Origin: Streptomyces violascens
GTDB lineage: Bacteria > Actinomycetota > Actinomycetes > Streptomycetales > Streptomycetaceae
Assembly: GCF_014649955.1 (NCBI RefSeq)
Contig: NZ_BMUA01000013.1
Span: 124,001 to 188,000, forward strand
DNA length: 64,000 nucleotides
Direction of reading: 5' to 3'
Below, piece by piece: positions 27,391 through 35,921 of this stretch. Positions within the stretch are counted from its first letter, which is position 1; each line of letters begins with the position of its first letter. The notes beneath the pieces are model-generated. The model was given only the letters and a program-made list of their open reading frames with translations. It was not told the DNA's origin and searched no databases. Made by a program: the position numbers and the translations under genes.

Positions 27391-28623
27391 ATGGGATTTC
27401 ATGTCGATTCCGAGACCGGGCGGCTGCGCCGCGTCATACTCCACCGGCCAGACCTCGAGCTGAAGCGCCTTACGCCCAGCAACAAGGACGCGCTGCTCTT
27501 CGACGACGTTCTGTGGGTGCGCCGGGCCAGACAGGAGCACGACGGTTTCGCGGACGTGCTCCGCGACCGGGGCGTCCAGGTGCATCTCTTCGGTGATCTG
27601 CTGCGCGAGTCGCTGGAGATCCCGGCGGCCCGCGCGCTCGTCCTGGACCGGGTCTTCGACGAGAAGGAGTACGGGCCGCTCGCGACCGGGCATCTGCGGG
27701 CGGCCTTCGGTGAACTGCCCGCCGCCGACCTCGCGGAGGCGCTGGTCGGCGGGATGACCAAGCGGGAGTTCCTGGAGGGGCATCCGGAGCCGACGTCGGT
27801 GCGTTTCCACGCGATGGATCTGGACGACTTCCTGCTCGGCCCGCTGCCGAACCACCTCTTCACGCGCGACACCTCGGCCTGGATCTACGACGGCGTCTCG
27901 ATCAACGCGATGCGCTGGCCGGCCCGGCAGCGCGAGACCGTCCACTTCGAGGTGATCTACCGCCATCACCCGCTGTTCACGGGCCCCGAGGCGGGCCCGT
28001 TCAACATCTGGTCGCGGGGCCAGAGCGACTACCCGTCCACCATCGAGGGCGGTGACGTCCTGGTGATCGGAAACGGCGCCGTGCTGATCGGAATGAGCGA
28101 GCGGACCACCCCGCAGGCCGTGGAGATGCTGGCCCGCGGCCTGTTCGCGGCGGGCTCGGCCCGGACCATCGTGGCGCTCGACATGCCGAAGCGGCGGGCG
28201 TTCATGCACCTCGACACGGTGATGACGATGGTCGACGGAGAAACCTTCACTCAGTACGCGGGCCTGGGCATGCTCCGCTCGTACACGATCGAGCCGGGCG
28301 CGGGCGAGCAGGAACTCAAGGTCACCGACCATCCTCCGGAGCACATGCACCGCGCGATCGCGGCGGCGCTCGGCCTCGACCGGATCCGGGTGCTCACCGC
28401 CACCCAGGACGTGCACTCCGCGGAGCGCGAGCAGTGGGACGACGGCTGCAATGTGCTCGCGGTCGAGCCGGGCGTGGTCGTGGCGTACGAGCGCAATGTC
28501 ACCACCAACACGCATCTGCGCAAGGAGGGAATCGAGGTGATCGAGATCCGGGGCAGTGAGCTGGGGCGGGGGAGGGGAGGCCCGCGCTGCATGAGCTGTC
28601 CCGTCGAACGCGATGCCGTATAG
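27391..28623 (+). CDS. arcA: Arginine deiminase
   Basis: A 410-residue arginine deiminase that converts arginine to citrulline and ammonia, the first step of the ADI pathway. Family motifs include an FTRDTSAWI strand (substrate Asp), SINAMRWPARQRE, the FHAMDLDDFLLGPLPNHLFTRD region, IEGGDVL, and the C-terminal GGPRCMSCPV with nucleophile C400. The ATG at 27391 starts the conserved MGFHVDSETGRLRRVILHRPD. Ornithine carbamoyltransferase follows 85 bases later, so the two form a catabolic pair. Confidence 0.96.
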   Translation: MGFHVDSETGRLRRVILHRPDLELKRLTPSNKDALLFDDVLWVRRARQEHDGFADVLRDRGVQVHLFGDLLRESLEIPAARALVLDRVFDEKEYGPLATGHLRAAFGELPAADLAEALVGGMTKREFLEGHPEPTSVRFHAMDLDDFLLGPLPNHLFTRDTSAWIYDGVSINAMRWPARQRETVHFEVIYRHHPLFTGPEAGPFNIWSRGQSDYPSTIEGGDVLVIGNGAVLIGMSERTTPQAVEMLARGLFAAGSARTIVALDMPKRRAFMHLDTVMTMVDGETFTQYAGLGMLRSYTIEPGAGEQELKVTDHPPEHMHRAIAAALGLDRIRVLTATQDVHSAEREQWDDGCNVLAVEPGVVVAYERNVTTNTHLRKEGIEVIEIRGSELGRGRGGPRCMSCPVERDAV

Positions 28624-28653
28624 TGATGCGCTCTTACGTATATACTTCCAGTG

Positions 28654-28669
28654 TTGCATCCCGTTCATG
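28654..28669. promoter_or_regulatory. Possible ARG box between arcA and argF
   Basis: TTGCATCCCGTTCATG resembles the two half-sites of an ArgR box (TGCAT-N4-TTCA). It lies about 40 bases before the argF start, next to an AT-rich stretch (ttacgtatatactt). The match is partial. Confidence 0.3.
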
Positions 28670-28707
28670 GCCCAGCCGTCCCCCTACCCGCCCCAGGAGC
28701 AGCCACC

Positions 28708-29733
28708 ATGGCGACAGATCTCGCAGGCCGCCACTTCCTCAAGGAGCTGGACTTCACGGCCGAGGAGTTCCTCGGGCTCGTCGCGCTCGCCGCCGAACTC
28801 AAGGCCGCCAAGAGGGCGGGCACCGAGGTCCAGCGGCTGCGCGGCCGCAATGTCGCGCTGATCTTCGAGAAGTCCTCGACCCGCACCCGCTGCGCCTTCG
28901 AGGTGGCTGCCGCCGACCAGGGTGCGTCGACGACGTACATCGACCCGGCCGGTTCGCACATCGGCAAGAAGGAGTCCGCGCGCGACACCGCCCGCGTCCT
29001 TGGCCGGATGTTCGACGCGATCGAGTTCCGGGGCGATGCGCAGGAGACCGTCGAGACCCTCGCCGCGAATGCCGGCGTGCCTGTCTACAACGGTCTGACC
29101 GACGACTGGCACCCGACCCAGATGCTCGCCGACGTCCTCACCGTCACCGAGCACAGCGACAAGCCGCTGGGCGAGGTCGCTTTCGCCTATCTGGGTGACG
29201 CCCGCTTCAACATGGGCAATTCCTACCTGGTCACCGGCGCGCTGCTCGGCATGGACGTCCGCATCGTGGCGCCCAGGGCGTACTGGCCGGCCGAGGAGAT
29301 CGTCGCGCAGGCCCGCGAGGCGGCCGGGGCGAGCGGCGCCCGGATCACCCTCACGGAGTCCGTCGAGGAGGGCGTCGCCGGTGCGGACTTCGTGGCCACC
29401 GACGTGTGGGTGTCGATGGGCGAGCCCAAGGAGATCTGGGCCGAGCGCATCAAGGCCCTCGCGCCGTACGCCGTGACCATGGACGTGCTGCGCGCCACCG
29501 GCAATCCGCGCGTCAAGTTCCTGCACTGTCTGCCCGCCTTCCACGACCTCGGCACCCAGGTCGGCCGCGACATCCACGAGCAGTACGGCCTGACCGAACT
29601 CGAAGTCACCGACGAGGTCTTCGAGTCGCCCCACTCGGTCGTCTTCGACGAGGCCGAGAACCGGATGCACACCATCAAGGCGGTCATGGTCGCCACGCTG
29701 GGGGACCGGCAGGGAATCAAGGGCGCCGAATAG
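28708..29733 (+). CDS. argF: Ornithine carbamoyltransferase
   Basis: A 341-residue OTCase that interconverts ornithine plus carbamoyl phosphate with citrulline. Carbamoyl phosphate loop: EKSSTRTRCAFE near residues 50-61. DDWHPTQMLAD follows, then the ornithine/catalytic loop LHCLPAFHD. Position behind arcA suggests the catabolic direction (citrulline phosphorolysis, ArcB role). Streptomycetes may also use it for biosynthesis, so the symbol is kept neutral. CAGGAGCAGCC precedes the ATG. A rho-independent terminator follows at 29790. Confidence 0.95.
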   Translation: MATDLAGRHFLKELDFTAEEFLGLVALAAELKAAKRAGTEVQRLRGRNVALIFEKSSTRTRCAFEVAAADQGASTTYIDPAGSHIGKKESARDTARVLGRMFDAIEFRGDAQETVETLAANAGVPVYNGLTDDWHPTQMLADVLTVTEHSDKPLGEVAFAYLGDARFNMGNSYLVTGALLGMDVRIVAPRAYWPAEEIVAQAREAAGASGARITLTESVEEGVAGADFVATDVWVSMGEPKEIWAERIKALAPYAVTMDVLRATGNPRVKFLHCLPAFHDLGTQVGRDIHEQYGLTELEVTDEVFESPHSVVFDEAENRMHTIKAVMVATLGDRQGIKGAE

Positions 29734-29789
29734 GAATGCGCCCGATTGGGTGAACATGCGCCGGGGTGGCTACTATGTCGCTTCTTGGT

Positions 29790-29828
29790 GGGGTCCGAGC
29801 TCGCACGCTCGGGCCCCGCTTTCTTTTG
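29790..29828 (+). terminator. Rho-independent terminator after argF
   Basis: 11-bp stem GGGGTCCGAGC/GCTCGGGCCCC (one G-T pair), 6-nt loop, then GCTTTCTTTTG. One of the few hairpins here with a real T-run. It separates argF from the permease. Confidence 0.75.
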
Positions 29829-29876
29829 TGCGGCCCCTGCCAGGCCGTTGTGCAGACCTGAAATGAGAACCACCCC

Positions 29877-31319
29877 ATGCGGCGCCCCCACCTCGCCCCC
29901 CGCCCTTCCCCCGCACTGCGCATCAAACCGCCGCGCCGGCTGATCGCCGAATCCGGCGCCGACCTCGAAGGACACGGCCTGCGCCGCACCATGGGGCTCT
30001 TCCAGCTCGTGTGCTTCGGCGTCGGCGCCGTCGTGGGCACCGGCATCTTCGTCGGGCTCTCCGACAGCGTCGCCAAGGCGGGCCCCGCCGTGGTCCTCTC
30101 CTTCGTGCTCGCCGCGGTGACCTGCGTCTTCACCGCGTTCTCCTTCGCCGAGCTCGGCGGCGCGATCCCGGTTTCCGGCTCGTCGTACTCCTTCGCGTAC
30201 GCGACGCTCGGCGAGCGCACCGCGTTCCTGGTCGGCTGGTGCCTGCTGCTCGAGTACGGCGTCTCGGTGTCCGCGGTCGCCGTCGGCTGGAGCCAGTACC
30301 TCAACGAGCTCCTCAGCAGCCTCGTCGGGTGGCAGCTGCCGGCCGCGCTCTCCGCGGGGCCCGGCGACGGCGGGGTGATCAACCTGCCGGCCATCGTGGT
30401 CATCCTGCTCGCCGCGACACTCCTGGTGCGCGGCGTCAGGGAGAGCGCGCGGGCCACCGCCGCAATGGCCGTGCTCAAGATCGGGATCCTGCTGCTGTTC
30501 CTCGCGATCGCGTTCACCGCGTTCAAGGCGGGCAACCTCTCGCCGTTCGCGACGCACGGCGCCGGCGGGGTCACCGCGGGCGCCTCGCTGGCCTTCTTCT
30601 CGTACATCGGGTTCGACGCGATCACCACGGCCGGTGAGGAAGTGAGGAATCCGCGCAAGAACGTGCCGATAGCAATCATGATCTGCATCGGTCTGGTCAC
30701 GCTGCTCTACTGTGCGGTCGCCGTGGCCGCGATCGGCGGGCTCGGCGCGGATGCGGTCGGCGACAAGCCCGCCGCGCTCTCGCTGATCGTCAACCACGTC
30801 ACCCACTCGACGTTCGGCGGCGGCGTCATCGCGTTCGGCGCGGTCGTCGCCATCGCGTCCGTCGTGCTCGCCGTGATGTACGGGCAGACCCGCATCCTGA
30901 TGTCGATGTCCCGCGACGGCCTCGTCCCGCGGGTCTTCGAGCGGGTCTCGGCGAAGACCGCGACGCCGGTGGCCAACACCTGGATCGTCGCGCTGGTCTT
31001 CGCGGTCCCGGCGGCGTTCGCCTCCCTGGACGCGGTGGTCAACCTGACCACGATCGGCACCCTCGCCGTCATGGCCGTCGTCAACATCGCCGTCATCGCG
31101 CTGCGCCGCAGCGAGCCGGACCTGAAGCGCTCGTTCCGGGTGCCGCTGTACCCGGTCAGCCCGATCCTGGGCGTCGGCTTCTGCCTCTATCTGATGTACG
31201 GGACCGGCTGGGCGACCTGGGTGCAGTTCGCCGTGTTCCTGCTGGCCGGCGCGCTGGTGTACGCCTTCTACGGGCGCAGCCGCTCGCGCCTGGTCAGCTC
31301 CGACGACCCGGCAGCGTGA
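29877..31319 (+). CDS. APC-family cationic amino acid permease
   Basis: A 480-residue permease of the APC superfamily, closest by eye to the cationic amino acid transporter (CAT) group. The first helix carries the GVGAVVGTGIFVGL substrate motif near residue 50, and TM6 the FFSYIGFDAITTAGEEVRNPRKNVP signature. About twelve hydrophobic segments are visible. The start ATG opens an arginine/proline-rich N-tail. Following arcA-argF, it most likely imports arginine or exchanges it for ornithine. A terminator lies between, so expression is at least partly separate. Its 3' end overlaps the convergent ATPase-domain gene by 26 bases. Confidence 0.88.
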   Translation: MRRPHLAPRPSPALRIKPPRRLIAESGADLEGHGLRRTMGLFQLVCFGVGAVVGTGIFVGLSDSVAKAGPAVVLSFVLAAVTCVFTAFSFAELGGAIPVSGSSYSFAYATLGERTAFLVGWCLLLEYGVSVSAVAVGWSQYLNELLSSLVGWQLPAALSAGPGDGGVINLPAIVVILLAATLLVRGVRESARATAAMAVLKIGILLLFLAIAFTAFKAGNLSPFATHGAGGVTAGASLAFFSYIGFDAITTAGEEVRNPRKNVPIAIMICIGLVTLLYCAVAVAAIGGLGADAVGDKPAALSLIVNHVTHSTFGGGVIAFGAVVAIASVVLAVMYGQTRILMSMSRDGLVPRVFERVSAKTATPVANTWIVALVFAVPAAFASLDAVVNLTTIGTLAVMAVVNIAVIALRRSEPDLKRSFRVPLYPVSPILGVGFCLYLMYGTGWATWVQFAVFLLAGALVYAFYGRSRSRLVSSDDPAA

Positions 31320-31734
31320 ACCAGACCGCCTTGCCGTGCGCGGTGGGGCGGTGTCCGCAGGCCGAACTCAGCGTGCGGATGAGCAGCAGGCCGCGGCCGT
31401 GCTCCTGCCACGGGTCCGGGTGGCCGTCCGTCCCCGGCGCACAGAGATCGCCGGGCGGCAGCGGCGAGCCGTCGTGCACCTCGACCTGACAGCCGGATGC
31501 GAGCAGCTCCACCACCAGCTCGATCGGCGCCTCGCCCACGGTGTGCTCGACGGCGTTGGCGACGAGCTCCGCGGTGAGCAGCTCGGCCGTGTCGCTGTCG
31601 GCGGGCGCGTCGATGTCCGCGAGCGCGGTACGCACCAGGGCGCGGGCGATCGGCACGGCGGCCGTGGTGCGGGGGAGCGCTATGCGCCACGCGGACGGCG
31701 TGGCGTCGCGGTCGGGGCCGGAGGGCTCGGGCAC
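31294..31734 (-). CDS. HATPase-domain anti-sigma-type regulator
   Basis: A 146-residue protein with a single GHKL/HATPase_c_2 fold, typical of the many anti-sigma-like ATP-binding proteins of streptomycetes. N-box: ELLTAELVANAVEHTV near residues 51-66. G-box region: EHGRGLLLIRTLSSACG. No membrane or sensor domain is present. Such proteins usually sequester a sigma factor or an anti-anti-sigma partner; no partner is adjacent. It converges on and overlaps the permease 3' end. Confidence 0.85.
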   Translation of the reverse strand: MPEPSGPDRDATPSAWRIALPRTTAAVPIARALVRTALADIDAPADSDTAELLTAELVANAVEHTVGEAPIELVVELLASGCQVEVHDGSPLPPGDLCAPGTDGHPDPWQEHGRGLLLIRTLSSACGHRPTAHGKAVWFTLPGRRS

Positions 31735-31950
31735 GGCGGAATGTTCCGTTCGGGGTGCGGGGCGTTGTCGGGTCTGCAGGAGGGCGTTGCGCCGCCTGGC
31801 GACGCCGGGGCGCGAGGGGTCGTCCTGCTTTCAACCTTACGAAGCCGAGGTGCGGCCCGGTAGGGGACCCCGGCCGGTGCGGCCGGGCCGTGGGGCATCG
31901 GCGCGAAGGACCTTGGCCTCTGGCCCCGCTCGCAGGCGTATCGCGTAGTC

Positions 31951-31964
31951 GTGACGACAGTCAC
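31951..31964. promoter_or_regulatory. Palindromic site GTGACGACAGTCAC upstream of the hydratase operon
   Basis: Inverted repeat GTGAC/GTCAC around GACA. Its inner 12 bases TGACGACAGTCA recur exactly at 39802-39813, in the other promoter region of the same pathway. It is therefore a candidate operator for the cluster regulator, possibly PaaX. Confidence 0.55.
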
Positions 31965-32038
31965 ACATGAGTGATACCTTCGTCGGGCAGGCAGAAGAGG
32001 TGGCGGCACCTGCCGTCCCGCCGAAGGAGGCCGCCCGG

Positions 32039-32866
32039 ATGAGCCCCTTTCCCAGCTCCGCATCGCCCACCGAAAACTGGCGCCATCTGCGGCTCACGGT
32101 GGCCGACGGGGTCGCGACCGTCACCCTGGCCCGGCCGGAGAAACTCAACGCGCTGACCTTCGGCGCCTACGCGGACCTGCGCGACCTGCTCGCCGAGCTG
32201 TCCAGGGAGCGCTCCGTGCGCGCCCTGGTCCTGGCCGGCGAAGGGCGCGGCTTCTGCTCGGGCGGCGACGTCGACGACATCATCGGCGCCACCCTGTCGA
32301 TGAACACCGCCGAGCTCCTCGACTTCAACCGCATGACCGGCCAGGTCGTCCGGGCGATCCGCGAATGCCCCTTCCCGGTGATCGCCGCGCTGCACGGCGT
32401 CGCGGCCGGCGCGGGCGCGGTACTCGCACTGGCCGCCGACTTCCGCATCGCCGACCCCTCCGCGCGGTTCGCCTTCCTCTTCACCAAGGTGGGCCTGTCG
32501 GGCGGCGACATGGGCGCGGCCTATCTGCTGCCCCGCGTCGTCGGCCTCGGCCACGCCACCCGGCTGCTCATGCTGGGCGATCCCGTACGCGCCACGGAGG
32601 CCGAACGGATCGGCCTGATCAGCGAGTTGACCGACGAGGGCCGCGCGGACGAACGTGCCGCGGAGCTCGCCCGCCGCCTTGCCGACGGCCCCGCCCTCGC
32701 CTACGCACAGACCAAGGCGCTGCTCACCGCGGAGCTCGACATGCCGCTCGCGGCCGCCGTGGAAATGGACGCGGCGACCCAGGCCCTGCTGATGAACGGC
32801 GAGGACTACGCCGAATTCCACGCGGCCTTCAGCGAGAAGCGGGCCCCGAAGTGGCAGGGACGTTAG
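32039..32866 (+). CDS. Enoyl-CoA hydratase/isomerase family enzyme
   Basis: A 275-residue crotonase-fold protein. The ATG at 32039 is chosen because AAGGAGG lies ten bases upstream; a longer start at 31967 would run over the palindromic site. Oxyanion-hole strands: ALVLAGEGRGFCSGGDVDDI and VIAALHGVAAGAGAVLALAADFRIAD. SGGDMGAAYLLPRVVG follows. It is the first gene of an operon with the fused monooxygenase/reductase two bases downstream, so it probably hydrates or hydrolyses a ring-derived CoA thioester. Confidence 0.9.
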   Translation: MSPFPSSASPTENWRHLRLTVADGVATVTLARPEKLNALTFGAYADLRDLLAELSRERSVRALVLAGEGRGFCSGGDVDDIIGATLSMNTAELLDFNRMTGQVVRAIRECPFPVIAALHGVAAGAGAVLALAADFRIADPSARFAFLFTKVGLSGGDMGAAYLLPRVVGLGHATRLLMLGDPVRATEAERIGLISELTDEGRADERAAELARRLADGPALAYAQTKALLTAELDMPLAAAVEMDAATQALLMNGEDYAEFHAAFSEKRAPKWQGR

Positions 32867-32868
32867 CG

Positions 32869-35166
32869 ATGCCCGCCGCGCACACCGAGGGCTCCCCCCT
32901 GCGGATCGCCGTCATCGGCGGCGGCCCCGGCGGGCTCTACGCCGCGGCCCTGCTCAAACGCCTCGGCCCCGACCGCGAGATCACCCTGTGGGAGCGCAAC
33001 GCCCCCGACGACACCTTCGGCTTCGGCGTCGTGCTCTCGGACGAGACCCTCGGCGGGATCGAGCACGCCGACCCGGCCGTCTACCGGGCGCTGCGCGCCG
33101 AGTTCGTCCGGTGGGACGACATCGACATCGTGCACCGGGGGCGCACCCTCACCTCCGGCGGGCACGGCTTCGCAGCCCTTGGACGGCGCAGGCTCCTGGA
33201 GATCCTGCACGAGCGCTGCAAAGCCCTCGGCGTCGAGCTGCGCTTCCGCACCGAGGCGCCGCCCGCCGCCGAACTCGCCACCGCCTACGACCTGGTGGTC
33301 GCCGCGGACGGGGTGCACAGCCTCACCCGCGAGGCGCACGCCGACCACTTCGCGCCGCGCATCACGACACACCGCTGCCGCTATATCTGGCTCGCCGCCG
33401 ACTTCGCCTTCGACGCCTTCCGCTTCGAGATCGCCGAGGCCGAACACGGCGTGATGCAGTTGCACGGCTACCCCTACTCCGCCGGCTCCTCCACCGTCAT
33501 CGTCGAAATGCGCGAAGAGGTGTGGGCGGCCGCCGGATTCGACACGCTAGACGAAGGCGCCTCGGCCGACTACTGCGCCAAGATCTTCACCGACGCCCTC
33601 GGCGGACGGCCGCTGCGCGGCAACAACTCCTCATGGACCGCCTTCCGGACCGTCGTCAACAAGCGCTGGTCGCACGGCAACACGGTGCTCCTGGGTGATG
33701 CCGCGCACACCGCCCACTTCTCCATCGGCTCCGGCACCAAGCTCGCCGTCGAGGACGCCCTGGCCCTTGCCGCGTGCATCGAGGAGCAGCCCGACCTGCC
33801 CGCGGCCCTCGGCGCGTACGAGAGCGAGCGCCGGCCCGTCGTCGAGTCGACGCAGCGTGCGGCCGCCGCCAGCCTGCGCTGGTTCGAGGAGGTCGAGCGC
33901 TATCTCGACCAGCCCGCCCGGCAGTTCGCCTTCAACCTCCTCACCCGCAGCCGCCGCGTCACCCACGACAACCTGCGGCTGCGCGACCCCGGTTTCACCG
34001 ACACCGTCGAGCGGGAATTCGGCTGCCCGCCGGGCACCCCGCCCATGTTCACCCCCTTCCGGCTGCGCGGCCTCCAACTGAAGAACCGTGTGGTCGTCTC
34101 GCCCATGGACATGTACTCCGCCGTGGACGGCGTCCCCGGCGACTTCCACCTCGTCCACCTCGGCGCCCGCGCGCTCGGCGGCGCGGGCCTGGTCATGACC
34201 GAGATGGTGTGCGTCAGCCCCGAAGGCCGCATCACCCCCGGCTGCGCCGGCCTCTACACCCCCGAACAGGCCGCGGCCTGGCGGCGGATCGCCGACTTCG
34301 TCCACCAGCAGGCGCCCGGTACCGCCTTCGGCGTCCAGCTCGGCCACTCCGGGCGCAAGGGCTCGACCAAGCTGATGTGGGACGGCATGGACGAGCCGCT
34401 CGACACCGGCAACTGGCCGGTCGCCGCCGCCTCCCCGCTCCCGTACCGGCCGGGCGTCAACCAGGTCCCGCACGCGCTGGGCCGCGCGGGGCTCACCGAG
34501 ATCCGCGAACAGTTCTCGGCCGCTGCCCGGCGGGCCGCCACCTGCGGATTCGACCTCCTCGAACTGCACTGCGCACACGGCTACCTGCTCTCCGGATTCC
34601 TCTCCCCTCTCACCAACCAACGGACCGACGGCTACGGCGGTTCCCTCGCCGGCCGGCTCCGCTTCCCCCTCGAAGTGTTCGACGCGGTGCGCGCCGGCTG
34701 GCCCGCCGACAAGCCCATGACGGTCCGCATCTCCGCCACCGACTGGGCCGAGGGCGGCACCACCGCCGACGACGCGGTCGAGATCGCGCGGGCCTTCGCC
34801 GCGCACGGCGCCGACGCCATCGACGTCTCCACCGGCCAGGTCGTCCCCGATGAACGCCCCGAATACGGGCGCTCCTACCAGACCCCGTACGCCGACCGGA
34901 TCCGCAACGCACTCGGCATCCCGGTCGTCGCGGTCGGCGCCATCTCGTCCTGGGACGACGTCAACTCCCTGCTGCTGGCGGGCCGCGCCGACCTGTGCGC
35001 ACTGGCCCGCCCGCACCTGTACGACCCCCACTGGACGCTGCACGCCGCGGCCGAGCAGGGCTATGCGGGCCCCGGAGCGAGCTGGCCGCCGCCCTATCGC
35101 GCGGGCAGCCGCAAGCCGCCGACCGGCCGTACGGACGCCCCGAGGCCACGGCTCAGCCTGAACTGA
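32869..35166 (+). CDS. Fused aryl-CoA monooxygenase/Old Yellow Enzyme (2-aminobenzoyl-CoA monooxygenase/reductase type)
   Basis: A 765-residue two-domain flavoenzyme. Residues 1-385 form a salicylyl-CoA 5-hydroxylase-like FAD monooxygenase: GGGPGG at 17-22, an internal VVAADGVHS motif and VLLGDAAHTAHFSIGSG. Residues 393-765 form an Old Yellow Enzyme NADH:flavin oxidoreductase: MFTPFRLRGLQLKNRVVVSPM, GVQLGHSGRKGS, HCAHGYLLSGFLSPLTNQR. This fusion matches 2-aminobenzoyl-CoA monooxygenase/reductase of Azoarcus, which hydroxylates and then reduces the ring of anthraniloyl-CoA. Databases often label it salicylyl-CoA 5-hydroxylase. With the ligase, hydratase and acyl-CoA dehydrogenase nearby it defines an aerobic CoA-dependent aromatic route. 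The exact substrate is inferred. Confidence 0.88.
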   Translation: MPAAHTEGSPLRIAVIGGGPGGLYAAALLKRLGPDREITLWERNAPDDTFGFGVVLSDETLGGIEHADPAVYRALRAEFVRWDDIDIVHRGRTLTSGGHGFAALGRRRLLEILHERCKALGVELRFRTEAPPAAELATAYDLVVAADGVHSLTREAHADHFAPRITTHRCRYIWLAADFAFDAFRFEIAEAEHGVMQLHGYPYSAGSSTVIVEMREEVWAAAGFDTLDEGASADYCAKIFTDALGGRPLRGNNSSWTAFRTVVNKRWSHGNTVLLGDAAHTAHFSIGSGTKLAVEDALALAACIEEQPDLPAALGAYESERRPVVESTQRAAAASLRWFEEVERYLDQPARQFAFNLLTRSRRVTHDNLRLRDPGFTDTVEREFGCPPGTPPMFTPFRLRGLQLKNRVVVSPMDMYSAVDGVPGDFHLVHLGARALGGAGLVMTEMVCVSPEGRITPGCAGLYTPEQAAAWRRIADFVHQQAPGTAFGVQLGHSGRKGSTKLMWDGMDEPLDTGNWPVAAASPLPYRPGVNQVPHALGRAGLTEIREQFSAAARRAATCGFDLLELHCAHGYLLSGFLSPLTNQRTDGYGGSLAGRLRFPLEVFDAVRAGWPADKPMTVRISATDWAEGGTTADDAVEIARAFAAHGADAIDVSTGQVVPDERPEYGRSYQTPYADRIRNALGIPVVAVGAISSWDDVNSLLLAGRADLCALARPHLYDPHWTLHAAAEQGYAGPGASWPPPYRAGSRKPPTGRTDAPRPRLSLN

Positions 35167-35214
35167 CGCACCCGCAGGTACGGGCCGGAACTGACGCACC
35201 CGCAGGTACGGGCC
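35161..35214. repeat. Two tandem copies of a 28-bp direct repeat across the stop codon
   Basis: AACTGACGCACCCGCAGGTA (20 bases shown) plus CGGGCC occurs at 35161 and again at 35189. The first copy includes the stop codon of the fused oxygenase, the second lies just after it. It looks like a recent tandem duplication of the gene end. Confidence 0.75.
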
Positions 35215-35355
35215 CGGGCGGGGCCCCTGCGGGAACGCCCGGCCCGGCCGCCGCACGCCCGCGCCGAAAACACTCAGGAACCCCGGGAACCATTCACGAA
35301 GCCCGTCAGTTTCTACATTGCTGTAGAAGTTTGACGACATGCATGGAGAAGCACC

Positions 35356-35811
35356 ATGGCCCTCTGGGACCGCCTCAAGGAATCCGCCACGACGATGCAG
35401 ACGCAGCTCGTGGCCAAGAAGAACGACCTGAAGAGCGGCGCCTTCCGCGACGCGAGCATGGCGATGTGCGCCCTGGTCGCCGCAGCCGACGGCTCCATCG
35501 ACGCGTCCGAGCGGCGCCGGGTGGCCCAGCTCATCGCATCCAACGAGGTGTTGCAGAACTTCCCGGCCGCCGATCTGCAGCGCCGATTCGACGACGGGCT
35601 CGACAAGCTGGCCGCCGACTTCGACTTCGGCAAGGTGGGCCTGCTGCAGGAGGTCGCCAAGGCGAAGAAGAAGCCCGCCGAGGCGCGCGCCGTCATCCAG
35701 ATAGGCATCGTCATCGGCGGTGCGGACGGCGACTTCGACAAGACCGAGCAGGCCGTCGTCCGCGAGGCCTGCTATGCGCTCGGGTTGTCGCCGGTCGAGT
35801 TCGACCTGTAG
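35356..35811 (+). CDS. TerB-family tellurite-resistance-like protein
   Basis: A 151-residue acidic, helical TerB protein. Features are MALWDRLKESATTMQTQLVAKKNDLKSG, the duplicated acidic DGSIDASERRRV and DGDFDKTEQAVV metal-binding loops, and a YALGLSPVEFDL end. TerB proteins bind divalent metal at the membrane and act in stress, tellurite and phage responses with TerC/D partners, none of which is nearby. GGAGAAGC precedes the ATG. It sits alone between the fused oxygenase and the convergent M56 gene. Confidence 0.92.
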   Translation: MALWDRLKESATTMQTQLVAKKNDLKSGAFRDASMAMCALVAAADGSIDASERRRVAQLIASNEVLQNFPAADLQRRFDDGLDKLAADFDFGKVGLLQEVAKAKKKPAEARAVIQIGIVIGGADGDFDKTEQAVVREACYALGLSPVEFDL

Positions 35812-35921
35812 CCGTCGCCGCGGGCGGGGAGCCGCTCGCGAGCCGGGGCGCGGGGCCGTGGTTACGCCCTCGGGATGGCTCGTCAGCGGTACCGCGCCCG
35901 CGCCTTCTCCGGGCGGCCCGG

